From Pontederia crassipes (lineage: Eukaryota; Streptophyta; Magnoliopsida; Commelinales; Pontederiaceae), in the NCBI GenBank assembly GCA_030549335.1, contig CM060195.1:13793501-13857500 (forward strand): a stretch of 64,000 nt of DNA, in the 5' to 3' direction. Both the position numbers and the translations under genes were made by a program. The first letter of the stretch is position 1, and every line of letters starts with the position of its first letter. Positions 21,420 through 33,317 of the stretch are shown here, piece after piece. A model generated the notes under the pieces. The model saw nothing but the letters and a program-made list of their open reading frames with translations, was not told where the DNA came from and ran no database searches.

Positions 21420-21744
21420 TACTTTTGGGGGAAAGCGGAGTTTCTTCGACAAAGATGGGAATGGACCACACATGAAAAGGGATTTGAGAATATAATATTA
21501 TAGTGGGGAGACGGTTTCCACTATTATGCCTTGCGTACATGGATGATAAAAATGACGTGGATGAGAGAGAAATGGCTTACGTGTAGGCCATGTGTGCAAG
21601 GCAATCGGGAAATCCACTATCACCAGTCAAGAGGACCAATCGTGCAAGAAATTAAAAGATGGAGGATGTTCTGGTTACAAATTGAAGTTGGGGGACCAAT
21701 TCGAAAGTGACTGAAAGTTGGAGGACCACTCGTGTAATTTATCC
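21420..21744 (-). repeat. Right terminal inverted repeat of the MULE
   Basis: This is the partner of 16380-16700. It includes a C/G-rich run (GGGGGGGGGAGGG at about 21402-21414) near its inner edge, where the two arms diverge. Confidence 0.85.
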
Positions 21745-22330
21745 TATAGTGGCACATATCCAAGACAACATTATGCAAGATAGCCCAAAGGACAAATAAC
21801 TAGAACAAGGTGACCAACCCTTCACCGACACTCTAGGAAATAGCCCACATGATAGAACTCGATGAACATATCTCAAAATAGAATTATGAATATTAGTACT
21901 CTCTTTTGTCTTGAAATTGAATTGGCTTTCTTTCAATTCACTCCTATTGAACTTCTCATCATAGGATAAGTGATATATATATATATACACACTTACTTCC
22001 TCTCTTGTGAGCTAGAACTCCTTGTTACGCATCCTAAAATTGAGGGTTGAACAATCATCGTTAGTAGCAAAGGATGAAAGAAATCCAATTGTTAGCTTTT
22101 CACAACCGTTCTAGAAGCTTGTAGAAAATGAGTATAGGCCAATATTCTAAAACATGAGAAGGTCGACATCATCTTTCATTTTAAAGGCTGTGATTGTAGC
22201 ATCATGTGGAAATCGAGTAGGAACAATTGGGAGTTGTAGTTTATCTGCACACACTCATTGATCCCTATCATGATACTCAAAATGAGCCAATTGTGCTATT
22301 GGTCAATGAGAAGATTCTCCAATCCATGAG
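21745..22330 (-). pseudogene. ORF3 N-terminal half (decayed)
   Basis: The minus-strand reading, with stops, gives LLMF-NIGLYSFSTSF, EKLTIGFLSSFATN, LNFRMRNKEF-LTREE and IHNSILRYVHRVLS. These align in order with HLLFSQIGLFDFVHSWW, VLIMKFLSSLE, ISFQLYGRPFTLTLGE and IQNPVLRYVHRMLS of the intact ORF3. The MULE breaks it at 21745. A short (AT)n run at about 21978-21990 interrupts the sequence. Confidence 0.55.
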
Positions 22331-22960
22331 TTCTTCGGAGGACGATGAAGATGTTTTTTTTTACGAGTATCTGACATGATGAAAAAACTTATACACTCAT
22401 AAACGTTTTTGGATTTGTCATGAACAAGACCGCATTTGCGCTCTAGTCCTTCATGGTCGTGCCTAGAGATGATATATTCGAAGAACGACATCGCTATGGT
22501 CATCCTTCTATGGGCAACTATCGAGTGCAGTGTGATAGGAGAATAGGAAGATGCCGGCGACTGAGAAGAGGTGTTGACTATGGGCAAAAATAGCGGTGCT
22601 AGTAGTTTGCTGAAGTCGCTAAGGTTGTCGATTGCAGCCAGTAACATGCTGTAGGGAGACCCAACGGGGAGGCACAAGCAGCGTGGCAGAGGTGACGGGG
22701 TCATAAGGAAAAATTGGCTGACGCTTGAATAGAATTGAGGGTGTAGCCAACTCCTTGGTAGTTTGGTATGGTAGCTTTGGGCGATGGCGACAGCGGTGGG
22801 TGACAACACGACGAGTCAAACAATGACGAAGGTGTCGGTATCTTTGAAGAAAACCAGCTTGTGTCGGAGAAGGAGACAGTGCATCAGTGGGGTTTGTAAG
22901 CCTGTGAGTCATTGTGCTAGTGGCGTAAGCAATTGTCGACAATGAGTCAATGGCCAAGGT
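22331..22960 (-). other. GC-richer spacer upstream of ORF3
   Basis: Two overlapping minus frames (22303-22809, 168 codons, and 22619-22957, 112 codons) occupy this part. The end of the longer frame (MSDTRKKKHLHRPPKN) sits where the basic N-terminus of ORF3 is expected, so it may include the ORF3 start. The rest resembles the GC-rich spacers before ORF3 in the other Tat copies rather than a known protein. Confidence 0.35.
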
Positions 22961-23035
22961 AGTGGCGATTGGGTGTGTGCGAGCAAAGTGGCAGCTAGGG
23001 TTATGGTGTGTTTGATATCATCTACAATACCATGT

Positions 23036-23330
23036 TAGATCTGGAAGTTGTTGACATCAATTTTAGGAAGTGTAATATCACCTCTTTCATCTGCCATTTG
23101 TCTCATGTTGTAGTCTTGCATGTCCTCAACACAAATGGAGTAGGTAGTGGTGGATTCTCTATTTGCCTTTGATGTCCTACCATCTTGATAGCATTTGGAA
23201 TCTCCATCTTCAACCTTCTAGAAGTTTTCTCTATTTTAGGATCAAATAATGAATGTTCTCCTTAACTTCTTTTATTATGTCTATGTCCCAAGGCACTATT
23301 GTTGGAACATCTAGGATGTGTGGGTTATGA
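23036..23330 (-). pseudogene. gag N-terminal remnant of the Tat-like element
   Basis: One minus frame reads MRQMADERGDITLPKIDVNN then FQI and a stop. This aligns with MREYVSARY-SD-IVLPDINANNFEI of the gag at 40958-41560. An upstream stretch reading LFDPKIEKTSRRLK resembles the N-terminal leader of some plant gypsy Gag proteins. Nothing of pol follows; the homology jumps to the ORF3 spacer. Confidence 0.45.
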
Positions 23331-24099
23331 GTGATCAGCTCCTACAATCACACAAAAAGAATGAAGCGTAGTCATTCTCAAATCAACAAGTATAATAATT
23401 AATTATTAACACCGTCCCCAACAATAGCATTAGAAGTTTGATACATATTAAGTTGCACTAGAAAGAGAATTAAACATTCAAGTAATAAAGTGATGAATAG
23501 AGACCATTTTCACAAGGACGAGTGCCCGAGTTGAAGGTTCTACTTCGATATGTGAAGTGTCCATGACTCAAGAGATATCATATCTTCATTCCTACTACTT
23601 TTAAGTTCATGTAAAATGTGCAATAACAAGAGTTCATCAAAATGATGAAGTCTCAGAAGGAATGTCCAGATGACATACCTTATCAATTTTTAACCAACTT
23701 GGTCGACGCTACGACAAATTAAAAACGCATTGGTTAAATGATGTAGAGTTTGTGTTGGAAATGAATCATGTCCTCCTAATGTGGAAAAAGTGTAATGCTA
23801 TATCAAGTGAATATATTTCATTATATTTTAAAATTATTTGAACTTACTATTTTCTTAATTCGAATATTGATCATTGTAATTTTTAGTACTTTCGTGTAAT
23901 ACTTCAATATTCCTAAGAAACAAATACATGAGAGATTTGAGAAATATTTCACACAATGATCTACAAATTATGTAAGTATTATGGTATTACTCTAGCGCCT
24001 TTGAAGAATATAATGTTTTAATGAAAGTAGATTATCTATTAATGAAGGCGTCAGAAATGTCAAAATACATCAGTGTGAGGACCTCCAGAGGTGGGGTCT
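23331..24099. other. Anonymous DNA, no gene
   Basis: I could not assign this segment. It is AT-rich and stop-rich in all frames, and may include leader or LTR relics of the Tat-like remnant. Confidence 0.35.
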
Positions 24100-24500
24100 C
24101 CAACCAATAAGAATCAGAAGACGCATACCGGCTATTGCAAGTACTCGGCCACGCGGTTAACTTCGCTAAATGAATGAGTACATTTGAAGTGTTCAAAAGT
24201 GTCAATGATGTGGCATATCCTCATGCATCAGGTCCACAAACGCCATGGGCACTTGGTTCTTTTGCTAATGATGTTCACCAAGACATTTGAGTCGGTCTCC
24301 AACCAAATTCATGGTAGACGCAATTCTCTGCACTTCCTTACTCCCGACAGAGCTCCCCACGCTTCCGAACACAACACAAAGCTAGTATTACATCGTAGAG
24401 CATCTGCAAAAGGACAAGAGATGTTAGAATTGTGAATAATGAACCCTGCGCCTCCTGAATTATCGGGTTGGGTGAATGAACCGTATGAGTTCACCTTGAC
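24100..24500 (-). pseudogene. LINE (L1-type) RNase H domain remnant
   Basis: The minus-strand translation shows the plant RNase H-like pattern of L1 LINEs. NSYGSFTQPDNSGGAGFII corresponds to the usual D-G-S start, here with Asp replaced by Asn-Ser-Tyr. CSEAWGALSG carries the catalytic Glu, and WLETDSNVLVNII the next Asp. The sequence then degenerates (FKCTHSFSEVNRVAEYL, normally H-x-x-R-x-x-N-x-x-A-D-x-L). In-frame TGA stops lie at about 24310 and 24220. The LINE reverse transcriptase is not present next to it. A domesticated RNase H-like gene is less likely given the stops. Confidence 0.6.
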
Positions 24501-24649
24501 CCAAAAGGATGGCAGGGTCTCCCATTGGACCTAGGTTGGGCCTGTGGGCGAGAATAATATAATTATTAACATTTTATTTCAATATTGATTGGGTCTTCAA
24601 TTATCAAAGTTCAATGAGTATTGCTAGTTGATTCTATGCATTATTTATC

Positions 24650-25270
24650 ATGGGGACCAAGTCGGCATGTCACTAGTTGGTATGCATATTTTGTGAATAG
24701 TTTTAAATTTCACAAAGGAAGGTGAGTGCATGAAAAGAAAATAATTAATAGTGATGCACGCATTGATAGATGGCAAAAATAAGTGAATATTATAGTACTT
24801 AAGGGTGCCATTTACTAGAATATCTATTTGAAAATAGAGTTGCCCTATTTGAATATCTTTGGTTTGATCCAAAGAAGAACAAGAATCCATAAAGACTTCA
24901 AAATTACTGAAGTAAGATATAATAGATGATGTGAACAAATTGATTCCTTTATCATTCATTCATCACTGAGGAAATTCTATTATGTTAATTACCTTGAGAA
25001 GACGAAGGAAAAATTTCAATGGTGGGTAGTAATTAAAACGAAAGCAAAAAGTCGGATAGAAGTTGAAGGTGCATTATAAGTTACATATTAAGATGATTTG
25101 TTGACCTCCGTGGAACTTGTTATGGACACCGACTTAATTGCAGATTTGCATAATGAGAACAATTATTTGATTATTTTGATGATGTCAATATCAATGAAGA
25201 AACAAGTTGAAGATGAAGATGAGAGCACAAATGAGGATGTCTATGAAAGTATTTCATCTTCATAATATGA
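24650..25270 (+). pseudogene. CACTA (En/Spm) TNP2-type transposase, C-terminal remnant
   Basis: Plus-strand pieces in shifting frames match the C-terminal region (DUF4216-like) of plant CACTA TNP2 proteins. They are GPSRHVTSWYAYFVNSFKFHKG near 24655, YGVL/VLKGAI near 24800, LFEYLWFDP near 24850 and YLEKTKEKFQWWVVIKTKA near 24990-25050. An acidic tail (VEDEDESTNEDVYESISSS) ends at 25265. Several stops and frameshifts are present. I saw no CACTA termini nearby. The family match rests on remembered motif order. Confidence 0.5.
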
Positions 25271-26269
25271 ATAATGTAATAGTTTTGATAATGATAATTA
25301 ATTTCATCCTTAACATTATGTTGTAACTATTTTTATGTATTACATACTCCATCATTTAATATCTTTTGAGTAAGTAATTTATGCTTCTCGTAATGTTTTT
25401 CGTATTTAGTTTGTAATGCATCAGCAACCGAGTCTTCATATCTAAGTTGCCATATGATGAGTAAGAAAACAACTGCTTCAATTTGATATACATATTCATC
25501 GGATGCATGTTTTCATTTACAATGATTTTCTCATGATTGTAGGAATTATTCCCTATATGTTCTCTTTACCTTCTCATGAGTATTTTTTATTCATAATAGT
25601 TAGCATTGGTAAAAATTTTGGACGGTAAGTTATGCTATTATATTTTCTTCTTCATATGAGCCTACATATATTAATAATTAGTTCTCCAGTTATTTATATC
25701 ATTTAGTTCAAGAGGATGTGACACAAGGCATAAAAGAATTTTAGGTTAGTAGAGCTTTAAGATTATTACATTATTATAAACTAAAATTTATGTTATAGGT
25801 GTTTTTTATATACAAATGTTTCTCTTCATAAGAGGAAAATGTAAACGGAAAGAAAAAGTCCCTCCTCCTATATTAGAAAGAGAAAGACCATTTAGTGCTA
25901 GACTTCTTGGAATTCATATTGTGGAAAGGCTACTCCATTAAAGTATATATGGAGTCACAATTGCCTAAAATGGTTATTGATGCTTCTACGGTGGGATATC
26001 AATATAAAGTACACTTACAATTGGTACAATACCTCAATAGTATAAATTTAATTCTTCTTATACATTAATTTGAACGTTTGTGCCGTTTACAATGGCTTAT
26101 ACTAAAATAATTTGCCTAAGATATGATCAATTTTTACTTACATGGAAAGAGATTTCTCATGCCACAAAATAGATGTGGTTTAGAATTTAAACTTTATACA
26201 TTTTCTAATTATTAATTTTAGGCTCAAATAACTGTGCCATTAATTTTAAATGTTTATTTGAATACTGAT
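25271..26269. other. AT-rich DNA, possible CACTA internal sequence
   Basis: No coding similarity is recognised. It lies between two possible CACTA gene remnants, so it could be the non-coding interior of one decayed element. Confidence 0.3.
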
Positions 26270-27060
26270 GTCTAGTGGGATGTTGAGCACACAAAACAAT
26301 AGTAGAAAGCATTTAATTGTAAGTGCTTAAAAAGATTATCAAAAGCCCGACTAGAGGACAAAGACCCAATTGGATAATTGAACAATATGTACAGAGTTAT
26401 TACCAAAGTGATCCACTTAAGCATAGAAATCAAAGTGTGAAAAGTCAGTAAATCAAACATTTGACCAAGGAACTTGCCTACACCTTGGTGGTTATGTATC
26501 TACATTCACTATTGTAAGAAGAGTGGTATGTTATCTATTCTTTACTTGGTTCTTGTTATATTACTATTTTCTTTAACGAAAGGACACTAATTTCTCAAGT
26601 ACTTCGGCATCACTCCATCAAAAGAATAAAGAATGTTTCTCATCATTAGCTCAGGAGGCACAATATGTTCAAAATATTCAATTAGTGGTTAAAAGTAAAG
26701 TTGAGCATATTACTCAAGGAGTGATGCCGATGAGTACCTGAGAACTTTGGGCTAGTTATGTCGGTGTAAAAAATGGTCACGCGCACGATCTTGTATAATT
26801 TCTTAATTATGTTGAGATTAGATTTGCGCGTAGATTAGTGTCCAACTATTTGCATCAATAGGTACAATGACTTTCGGATGATAGAGATCGTATGTGGAAG
26901 TCATGCAACGACAAATGCAACAACAAATACAAAACAAGCACACCAGCAATAACAAATGCTACAAGCTTAACAAAAAAATGAAAATGATGATGAGCCAGAT
27001 GATGTGTGGTTAAGATGGTGATGTGATGAGGAGGAGGAAGAGGATGAGTCCTACATTTTG
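26270..27060 (+). pseudogene. Possible second CACTA ORF (Transposase_24-like) remnant
   Basis: Fragmentary plus-strand reading gives TQNNSRKHLIVS near 26290, ELWASYVGVKNGHAHDL near 26735-26795, then a Gln/Asn-rich stretch (MQRQMQQQIQNKHTSNN) and an acidic end near 27040. This order recalls the accessory transposase of plant CACTA elements. Stops are frequent and the assignment is tentative. Confidence 0.3.
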
Positions 27061-28115
27061 TATAATTATTTCAAATTATATGAAATATTCAAATTTTGTA
27101 TAAACAATAATTTTATAAATTAACTTATCCTAAAAGATGAGATTTATATATCAATAATTTATTTTAAAAATAAATTATTAATTTTCTGATGGATCCAATT
27201 TCCTTTGCAAGTTCTGGCTAAATGTTTGGCGTATTGAGTTGGAAATTGCGAAGAAAAATCTTATCTCTACAATTTCAAACAGGTAACTTTGTGAAAACAT
27301 TTGATGCATATTTGATGTTAAATAAAATAACAATGTATATGTTAAAGTCCTATGCATGTTTTATATATTGTTATTGAGTAATCTTATATTTCTTAGCCAG
27401 GGGCGATCACATATATATGTCAAATATCTAACACGTACCACTTTTCAGACTTGGGCTAATTAAGTGAATTAAAAATATGTGTTAGATGGCGTCGGGAATC
27501 CGAATTTTCAATATTCAGACGTATAGTGGCAGGTGAGATTTATGTCGACAAACGTATGCATGTGTATCATTAAATTAAGCAGCAAAAAGGAGCAACAAAA
27601 TCTGAAGAAACTTATCATCAGACAAAATTTATGTGGACTTCGTTGCGAACGTCTGAAAAAGGATGGAGTCAAGAGTTGAACAAAAATCCCAAGTTAAGAT
27701 CACAATTCCAGTCATATCCAGTTGCCAATTAATTAACTAGGGTTCACAAGACAAAATGATCTTTTGGCATCATCTTAAGAAATTGATAGATTTAACTTTG
27801 ATACGACAGCATATTCAAATGGTTACTATATAACTCAATCCAGATGGTAAATAAATAAGCTTCTACTGCTAATTAACTTCGTGAACCATTCACAGGTATT
27901 GTGAACATCATTATAGGGTTAAATGAAGGTTCGAACTCACAAAATTGTTTTATTTCTTGGACCAGGATTAGTCACTGCTGGATCGTTACACATTCATTTT
28001 ATCTGGATTATTTGGCTTATACAATATTTTATTTTAATTATGTGGATTATATAAATGTTAACATTAGACCTTAATTATACAACACCATTGACTTCCTGTG
28101 AAGATTGCCATGGAT

Positions 28116-28162
<47 letters not shown>

Positions 28163-28776
28163 GATCCTTTTCACTTGGATAAAGAACATAAACAGATGCC
28201 CTTGGCTAGACGTGGCATTGGCAGTTATGTCGATAAAGTGGGAATGCATGTTGAGAACTGCAAAGTCTTCTTCTCCATAGCCGGCGACCGACGGAACTAC
28301 GACAATCTCTTGTAAACAAATAATATATACATTGTCGTCCTTCATTTTACCTTTTGAGAAAAATAAATATGTAGCGCATGTAGAGGGTAGTTTTATCCAT
28401 TTGATTTAATCAATAATTATTGATTAATTTCATATTACTAGTTAGATATATAGTTATCACAATAAAAAGTATTTGAAATATTTGATGTTTTAATAGTCAA
28501 TATTTATTTGTTATTATATTTTTATCTAGCATTATCTAATTGGTCCAGTTAACATATATTAATTAATCCATAATTGATAAAAACAAGTTAGAAGTATAAA
28601 TAATGTTATTTTCTATATTCTGTAATTAGTGAAATTAAGAAGTGGACATAATTGATTTCTGTTCGTTCCAATCTCGACAGGGTTTTTTTTTATGATTTCT
28701 ACAAAATCGATCTCAAACCGATCACATCCCGTTGGAAATCGGTACCATTATTTGTCGAAGGAAATAGAAAACAAAG
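27061..28776. other. Anonymous AT-rich DNA with a (TA)n microsatellite
   Basis: No gene is supported. The three frames at 28055-28345 run through a (TA)n tract (28119-28160) and code for Tyr-Ile repeats, so they are artefacts of the microsatellite. Confidence 0.4.
28119..28160. repeat. (TA)n microsatellite
   Basis: About 21 uninterrupted TA units. Confidence 0.95.
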
Positions 28777-29930
28777 TTCGAACATCCTAGTTATTTGTGT
28801 TCATCGAAATTTGAAAAATAAATTAAAAAAAGATAAATATACATTCGTAATACCGATATATGTATGTCTATTATATATATATATATATATATTTTTTTTT
28901 CTTTTCTTCTTTAACTATAGATGGCGTGCCTCTACTATTTTTCCCCCACCACCTGAATTCAAAGCCCGAGATCAATGCTGTCGACCGGGGAGACGATCGA
29001 GCTAGAACGTCAGGAATCAATTAAGGTGGGATACCGGTCCTATTGTGACATTTTTGTCATTTTTGGGACTATTTTATTTAATCTTTTGGTCTTGTCTTTC
29101 TTCACCCGGTGCGACTAGCAGGTATAGAGTACCAAGGACAAGCAAGGATTGTGTAACCCCTCCGAAATCGCACCTCTCGTCACGTAGGCGGTCGGATTAA
29201 TTCCGGAGGCGCTACATTATCTATTGCTCTACTGATCTTAACCATTCAATAAAATAGCTTACGTGACACTAATAAAATAATAATAAATATAATAGAGGAC
29301 TTTAAATGCGGAAATTCCATAGTCGAATATTAAGATGAAAGACTGCGGATTCGAACATCCTGGTTATTTGTGATCATCGAAATTTGAAAAAAAAATTAAA
29401 AAAAGATAAATATTCATTCGTAATACCGATATATGTATGTCTATTATATATATATATAAATATATATATATATAATTTTTTCTTTTCTTCTTTAACTATA
29501 GATGGCGTGCCTCTACTATTTTTTTCCCCCACCACCTGAATTCAAAGCCCGAGATCAATGCTGTCGACGGGGGAGACGATCGAGCTAGAACGTCAGGAAT
29601 CAATTAAGGTGGGATACCGGTCCTATTGTGACATTTTTGTCATTTTTGGGACTATTTTATTTAATCTTTTCGTCTTGTCTTTCTTCACCCGGTGCGACTA
29701 GCAGGTATAGGGTACCAAGGACAAACAAGGATTGTGTAACACCCCCGAAATCGCACCTCTCGTCACGTAGACGGTCAGATTGACTCCGGAGGCGCTACAC
29801 TATCTATTGCTCTACTGACCTTGACCATTCAACAAAACAGCTTACGTGGCACTATTAAAATAATAATAAACATAATAGAGGACTTTAAATACGGAAATTC
29901 CATAGTCGAATATTAAGATGAAGGACTGAA
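28777..29930. repeat. Tandem duplication spanning the Tekay insertion junction
   Basis: Unit 1 (about 28777-29349) and unit 2 (about 29350-29930) each contain TTCGAACATCCT, a TA microsatellite, GATGGCGTGCCTCTACTA and GGGATACCGGTCC. Each then has GGATTG followed by the Tekay LTR start TGTAAC (29152 and 29735) and about 190 bp of LTR. The duplication therefore arose after the retrotransposon inserted. The units differ by scattered substitutions and microsatellite length. Confidence 0.85.
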
Positions 29931-30568
29931 TGCGGAAGTTCATGATGTCTCATATTATAGAAATTATGCAGAAGTTCATGATGTCTTTCAATATAAGAAT
30001 TATGCGGAAACAAAATAGACTTGTTAGAAGTTTTATGAGCGGAAGAAAACATGATGTACTTGAACAATTAAAATGATTAAACAGATATGCAGTAAGAAAA
30101 ATTCGGAGCAGAAACATCAGTCATATGCAGCATTCTCCAAGCTCTGTGCCCTCCATCTCCTCATTAGTGGGCATTCTCACCTGCAAAATCCCAATGCAGG
30201 GGAATAGAATACCCATGAACAAAGATGCCCAGTACAATAGCAATAGACGTGAAATAAGGATCAAGATGATCATGAAATCAATGTGTCAATCACTAGTCAT
30301 ATCAGCACTTTATTCCTTGCTATAACAATGTTTGATCTTTATATTACTCTGCTCTTACTTTACCATGTCTCTACTTTGCTTTATTGTACTTTGTTTTACA
30401 TTGCTCTGCTATACATTGTTTTACATTGCATTGATTTACTGTACAATACTCTACTTTACATTGCTTTACATTACTTTACTTTGTTGTGAGTTGTACTACA
30501 TCTTTTACATAACTATGATATCTTTAGAGTTTGTTGTCCTATGCGAGCTCAACTTTATTAGGTTGAGA
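29735..30568 (-). repeat. Tekay 3' LTR, distal part
   Basis: It begins TGTAACACCC and matches 48823 onward at roughly 95 percent or better by eye. Its right part (about 30340-30490) is a degenerate CTTTACATTG-type repeat that produces meaningless Leu/Tyr-rich frames. It is interrupted at 30568 by the insertion of the 14.4-kb element. Confidence 0.85.
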
Positions 30569-32215
30569 TGATGCGTTGTATTGATGTAGCAAAATAGAAT
30601 AGCTAGCAAGTGCACTAGTCGCTCAAGTAATATAGTAATAGGAGTAAGAGTGTCGAACCCACGAGGAATATTATTAATTCAATATCTGGATTTATAAATT
30701 AATAAGAGAGGAAAAACATGGATTTTTGGAAAGAGGTTTTATGAAATAAAATAAAGAAAATAAGATAAAGATAAGATAGTGGTGTTGAAGTTAGACCTTA
30801 GGATGAAAATAGATCAGGATAAATATTTGAACCATAAAAGATAAATTTAATCTTTAAAGATGGATTAGAGTCTCCCTAAAGTAATCTAACATGATTAACT
30901 TGTGGTCTTCACGACTGGCATCCCTCAATCTAATCATATAGAACTATCTTAATTTAATAAGAATTGAAGTCTCCACGACTGGTACCCCCAAAATCATATT
31001 AAAATTAAGATGCATTAAATTGAATTCTCTAGACTATTAATCACACCACAAACTGGTATAGATTAATAGACCACACAAACTTGATTCTCCACACACTAGT
31101 TATCAAATTTATGTCAATTATTAATTCCAAATAAAATCAATTATAATTAGTATAATGAATTCTGAAATTAAACACTCCACAAACTGGTATAGCCTAATTC
31201 AGAAATTTAATTAACTAATATAAAAGTATTAAGCACAATTAATAATTGATCAGAAAAGATTAAAGCAAATAAAATAGGGTCCAAACATTTCCCTTCAATT
31301 AATAATCTCCTAAAATAATAATCCTAAAAGCATGGAGTTCATCCTAGAAATTCTGGAGAGATAATAAAATACAAATCATAAAAATTGAAAGAATTACACC
31401 CAAAATAGAGATCTCGAATCTGGCAAACAGTCGGGCAGCCTCTCGGACTTGATCAGGGTCGTGATCAACCTCCAACCATCGCACCTCTCTCCTCTTGGTC
31501 GTAGCCTGCAGAGCTCACGACTTGCCGTGGAAGAAACCTGAACTTCAGAGCACCAATTGAAACGACAGATTCTTCACGTATTTATAAGGTGCGGACGGCC
31601 TTCAATTTGATCGTGATGTACGGCCGAATTTAAATTCACGGATAAATCTCGGCCAAAAATGATAATTCTTTCAAAAGATAAATTCTTTTATCTTTACCCC
31701 CTTTGAATCTCGGCCAAAAAGAGATAAAATTCCTTTTACTCCCTCCAAATCTCGGCCGTAAGGAAGGAATTTAATCTTGTTACGCCCAAAAGATAAAATC
31801 ATTTATCTTTACCTTTCATATCTCGGCCAAAACAGAGAATTAAATCCCGTTACGCCCAAACAATTTTATCTTTACACCTTCATATATCGGCCAAAAGGAT
31901 GATTTCATTGCCATTACCCCCATCCAAATCTCGGCCAAAACAATAATCCTTTATCCTAATCTCGGCCGTAATGATAAATTCTTCGAAATTTTGGCCGATA
32001 TGGCACAATCCATCTAAATCTCAATTTTTCCTGCAAAATAATTATCAAAATTTAGTTAATCCATCCACAATTAAAATATTCAGAGAATTAATAATTAAAA
32101 TTGATAAATCTGGAATTATGATTAAAAATGACTAAAAATGATGCATGCCATGATCAAATTACAAAAAAATTAATTAAAATAATAATCTAAAATATGTTGT
32201 ATTTTGCATGCATCA
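30569..32215 (-). repeat. 3' LTR of the 14.4-kb element
   Basis: 1647 bp. Between 30895 and 31200 it has five degenerate units with cores such as CTCCACGACTGGTA and CTCCACAAACTGGTA. CGGCC(G/A)-type motifs lie at about 31615-32000. The TATA box is at 31577-31587. Confidence 0.93.
31577..31587 (-). promoter_or_regulatory. TATA box in LTR
   Basis: The minus strand reads CTTATAAATAC. In minus orientation it lies directly downstream of the CGGCC-motif array (31615-32000). The counterpart in the other LTR is CCTATAAATAC at about 44296-44306. Confidence 0.65.
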
Positions 32216-32230
32216 AACTCCCCCAAGCTT
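32216..32230 (-). other. Polypurine tract of the 14.4-kb element
   Basis: The minus strand AAGCTTGGGGGAGTT abuts the 3' LTR and is identical in type to the PPT of the 50371-63044 element. Confidence 0.85.
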
Positions 32231-32700
32231 AAAGTCTTGCTTGTCCTCAAGCAAAAATTCAAGGCAAGGCTCAAGAAAGTTCCATCATAGCCGCCACATT
32301 GTCAATTGATTAATTTTCTCACACAATTCTTTTGCACACCTGCTACTCAGTATCTCACCATTTTCCATGCACTTAGCTTCATAGAGGTTCTGAATGCTAC
32401 AAAAATTTAAACAATATCAAATTCAGCCTTGCAGAAAAATAAATTATCTGTCAAATAATAGCATTAATATTGAACACATAAGTACTAATTGAGCTTAAAA
32501 CTTTTTTTTTCATTTTTATTTTCAATCATTTTAAAAGTTCTAATCTTCAAGCAGGATTGCACAAGGAAGTTCATATAGCGGGCTTTAGACTGATGACTCC
32601 TAGACCAGATGATCTTAGGGCACCAGGTGATAAAGCACCCCTCGAGTTTACTTGCCCGAACAACCAAGGTTCTGAATGAAGAGTTCAAACTTAGCCATGA

Positions 32701-32850
32701 TTCAGTACTCATGTGCTTCTCCATATTCCACAAGATGGTCCTTGTAGCAGGTTTTCGATCGACGGATCCCTGAGCAGTTGCCCTTAGGTCGCCAGGCATG
32801 AACCCCTACGGATCTAATTACCCGAACACACTTTGGTTCCGGATAACACT
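32701..32850 (-). other. Conserved 145-nt non-coding block
   Basis: The minus strand carries GTGTGTTCGGGTAATTAGA, GGCGACCTAAGGGCAACTGC, GGATCCGTCGATCGAAAACC and GGAGAAGCACATGAGTAC. The same order and spacing occur twice at 12660-12990. It sits between ORF3/internal PPT and the 3' LTR. Confidence 0.65.
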
Positions 32851-33317
32851 TTTGTACCTACACATAACTTTATTCATTTTTTTTTATTTGTTGGGGTTTA
32901 ACTAACCCTTCTTTTTTTTATAAGCTCAAAAAGTACTTGATATGGTCAATAAGAAGACTACTACTAATCAAGACTTAAAAGAAATAAATAAAAAAGGCAT
33001 GAATATGATTTTGTCGTCTAGTCATTCATAATTCTACTTAGCATGGGCACACAGTCTATAAGTTTGATACTAAAATAGCAAGTGATAAGAAAGAAAAGTA
33101 TTCAAATTTCATCAATTAACAATATCTTTGAACTTCTACTAAAAGATAATTAAAATAATAAGACAAGAGTTTGTAAGATGGTAGCAAAAATAAATGCATG
33201 CAATGGTATTTTTTTGAAAATTTTCAAAATTTTCAATTTTTTTGGATTTTTTTTTTACAAATAGATGCAAACATAAGCAAATAAAAAGAAAGAAACATGC
33301 AATGCATGGAATGCAAA

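Larger units (their letters stand above)
16380..21744. mobile_element. Mutator-like element (MULE), 5.37 kb
   Basis: The termini start GGATAAATTAAACGA (left) and, in reverse, GGATAAATTACACGA (right). The terminal inverted repeats are long, about 300-350 bp. The target duplication is 9 bp, TATAGTGGT (16371-16379) and TATAGTGGC (21745-21753), with one mismatch; nine bases is typical for Mutator. The cargo is a decayed transposase on the minus strand (18080-20976) and a GRF-type zinc-finger fragment on the plus strand (16916-17379). A 679-bp MITE is nested inside. It is inserted in ORF3 of a Tat-like remnant. It is unlikely to be autonomous because the transposase is internally deleted. Confidence 0.88.
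15430..23330 (-). mobile_element. Tat-like remnant (gag N-terminus plus ORF3) interrupted by a MULE and a LINE/SINE
   Basis: Read on the minus strand from right to left this contains a gag N-terminal remnant (23036-23330), a spacer (22330-22960) and the ORF3 N-terminal half (21745-22330). Then comes the MULE insertion, then the ORF3 C-terminal half (15550-16370) and the internal hairpin/PPT (15446-15484). The pol region is absent between gag and ORF3. No LTR was found at either end. Joining across the MULE target duplication restores continuity of ORF3 homology, which supports a single ancestral element. Confidence 0.6.

Noticed and set aside
22303..22957. 168- and 112-codon minus frames as candidate host genes.
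   Set aside because: They overlap each other, lack domain motifs and lie in the spacer position upstream of ORF3 in a Tat-like remnant.
28055..28345. Three overlapping frames of 60-86 codons on both strands.
   Set aside because: They are produced by the (TA)n microsatellite and encode Tyr-Ile repeats with no conserved flanks.
30283..30571. Leu/Tyr-rich hydrophobic frames (also 49313-49631) resembling small membrane proteins.
   Set aside because: They arise from a CTTTACATTG-type degenerate repeat inside both Tekay LTR copies.
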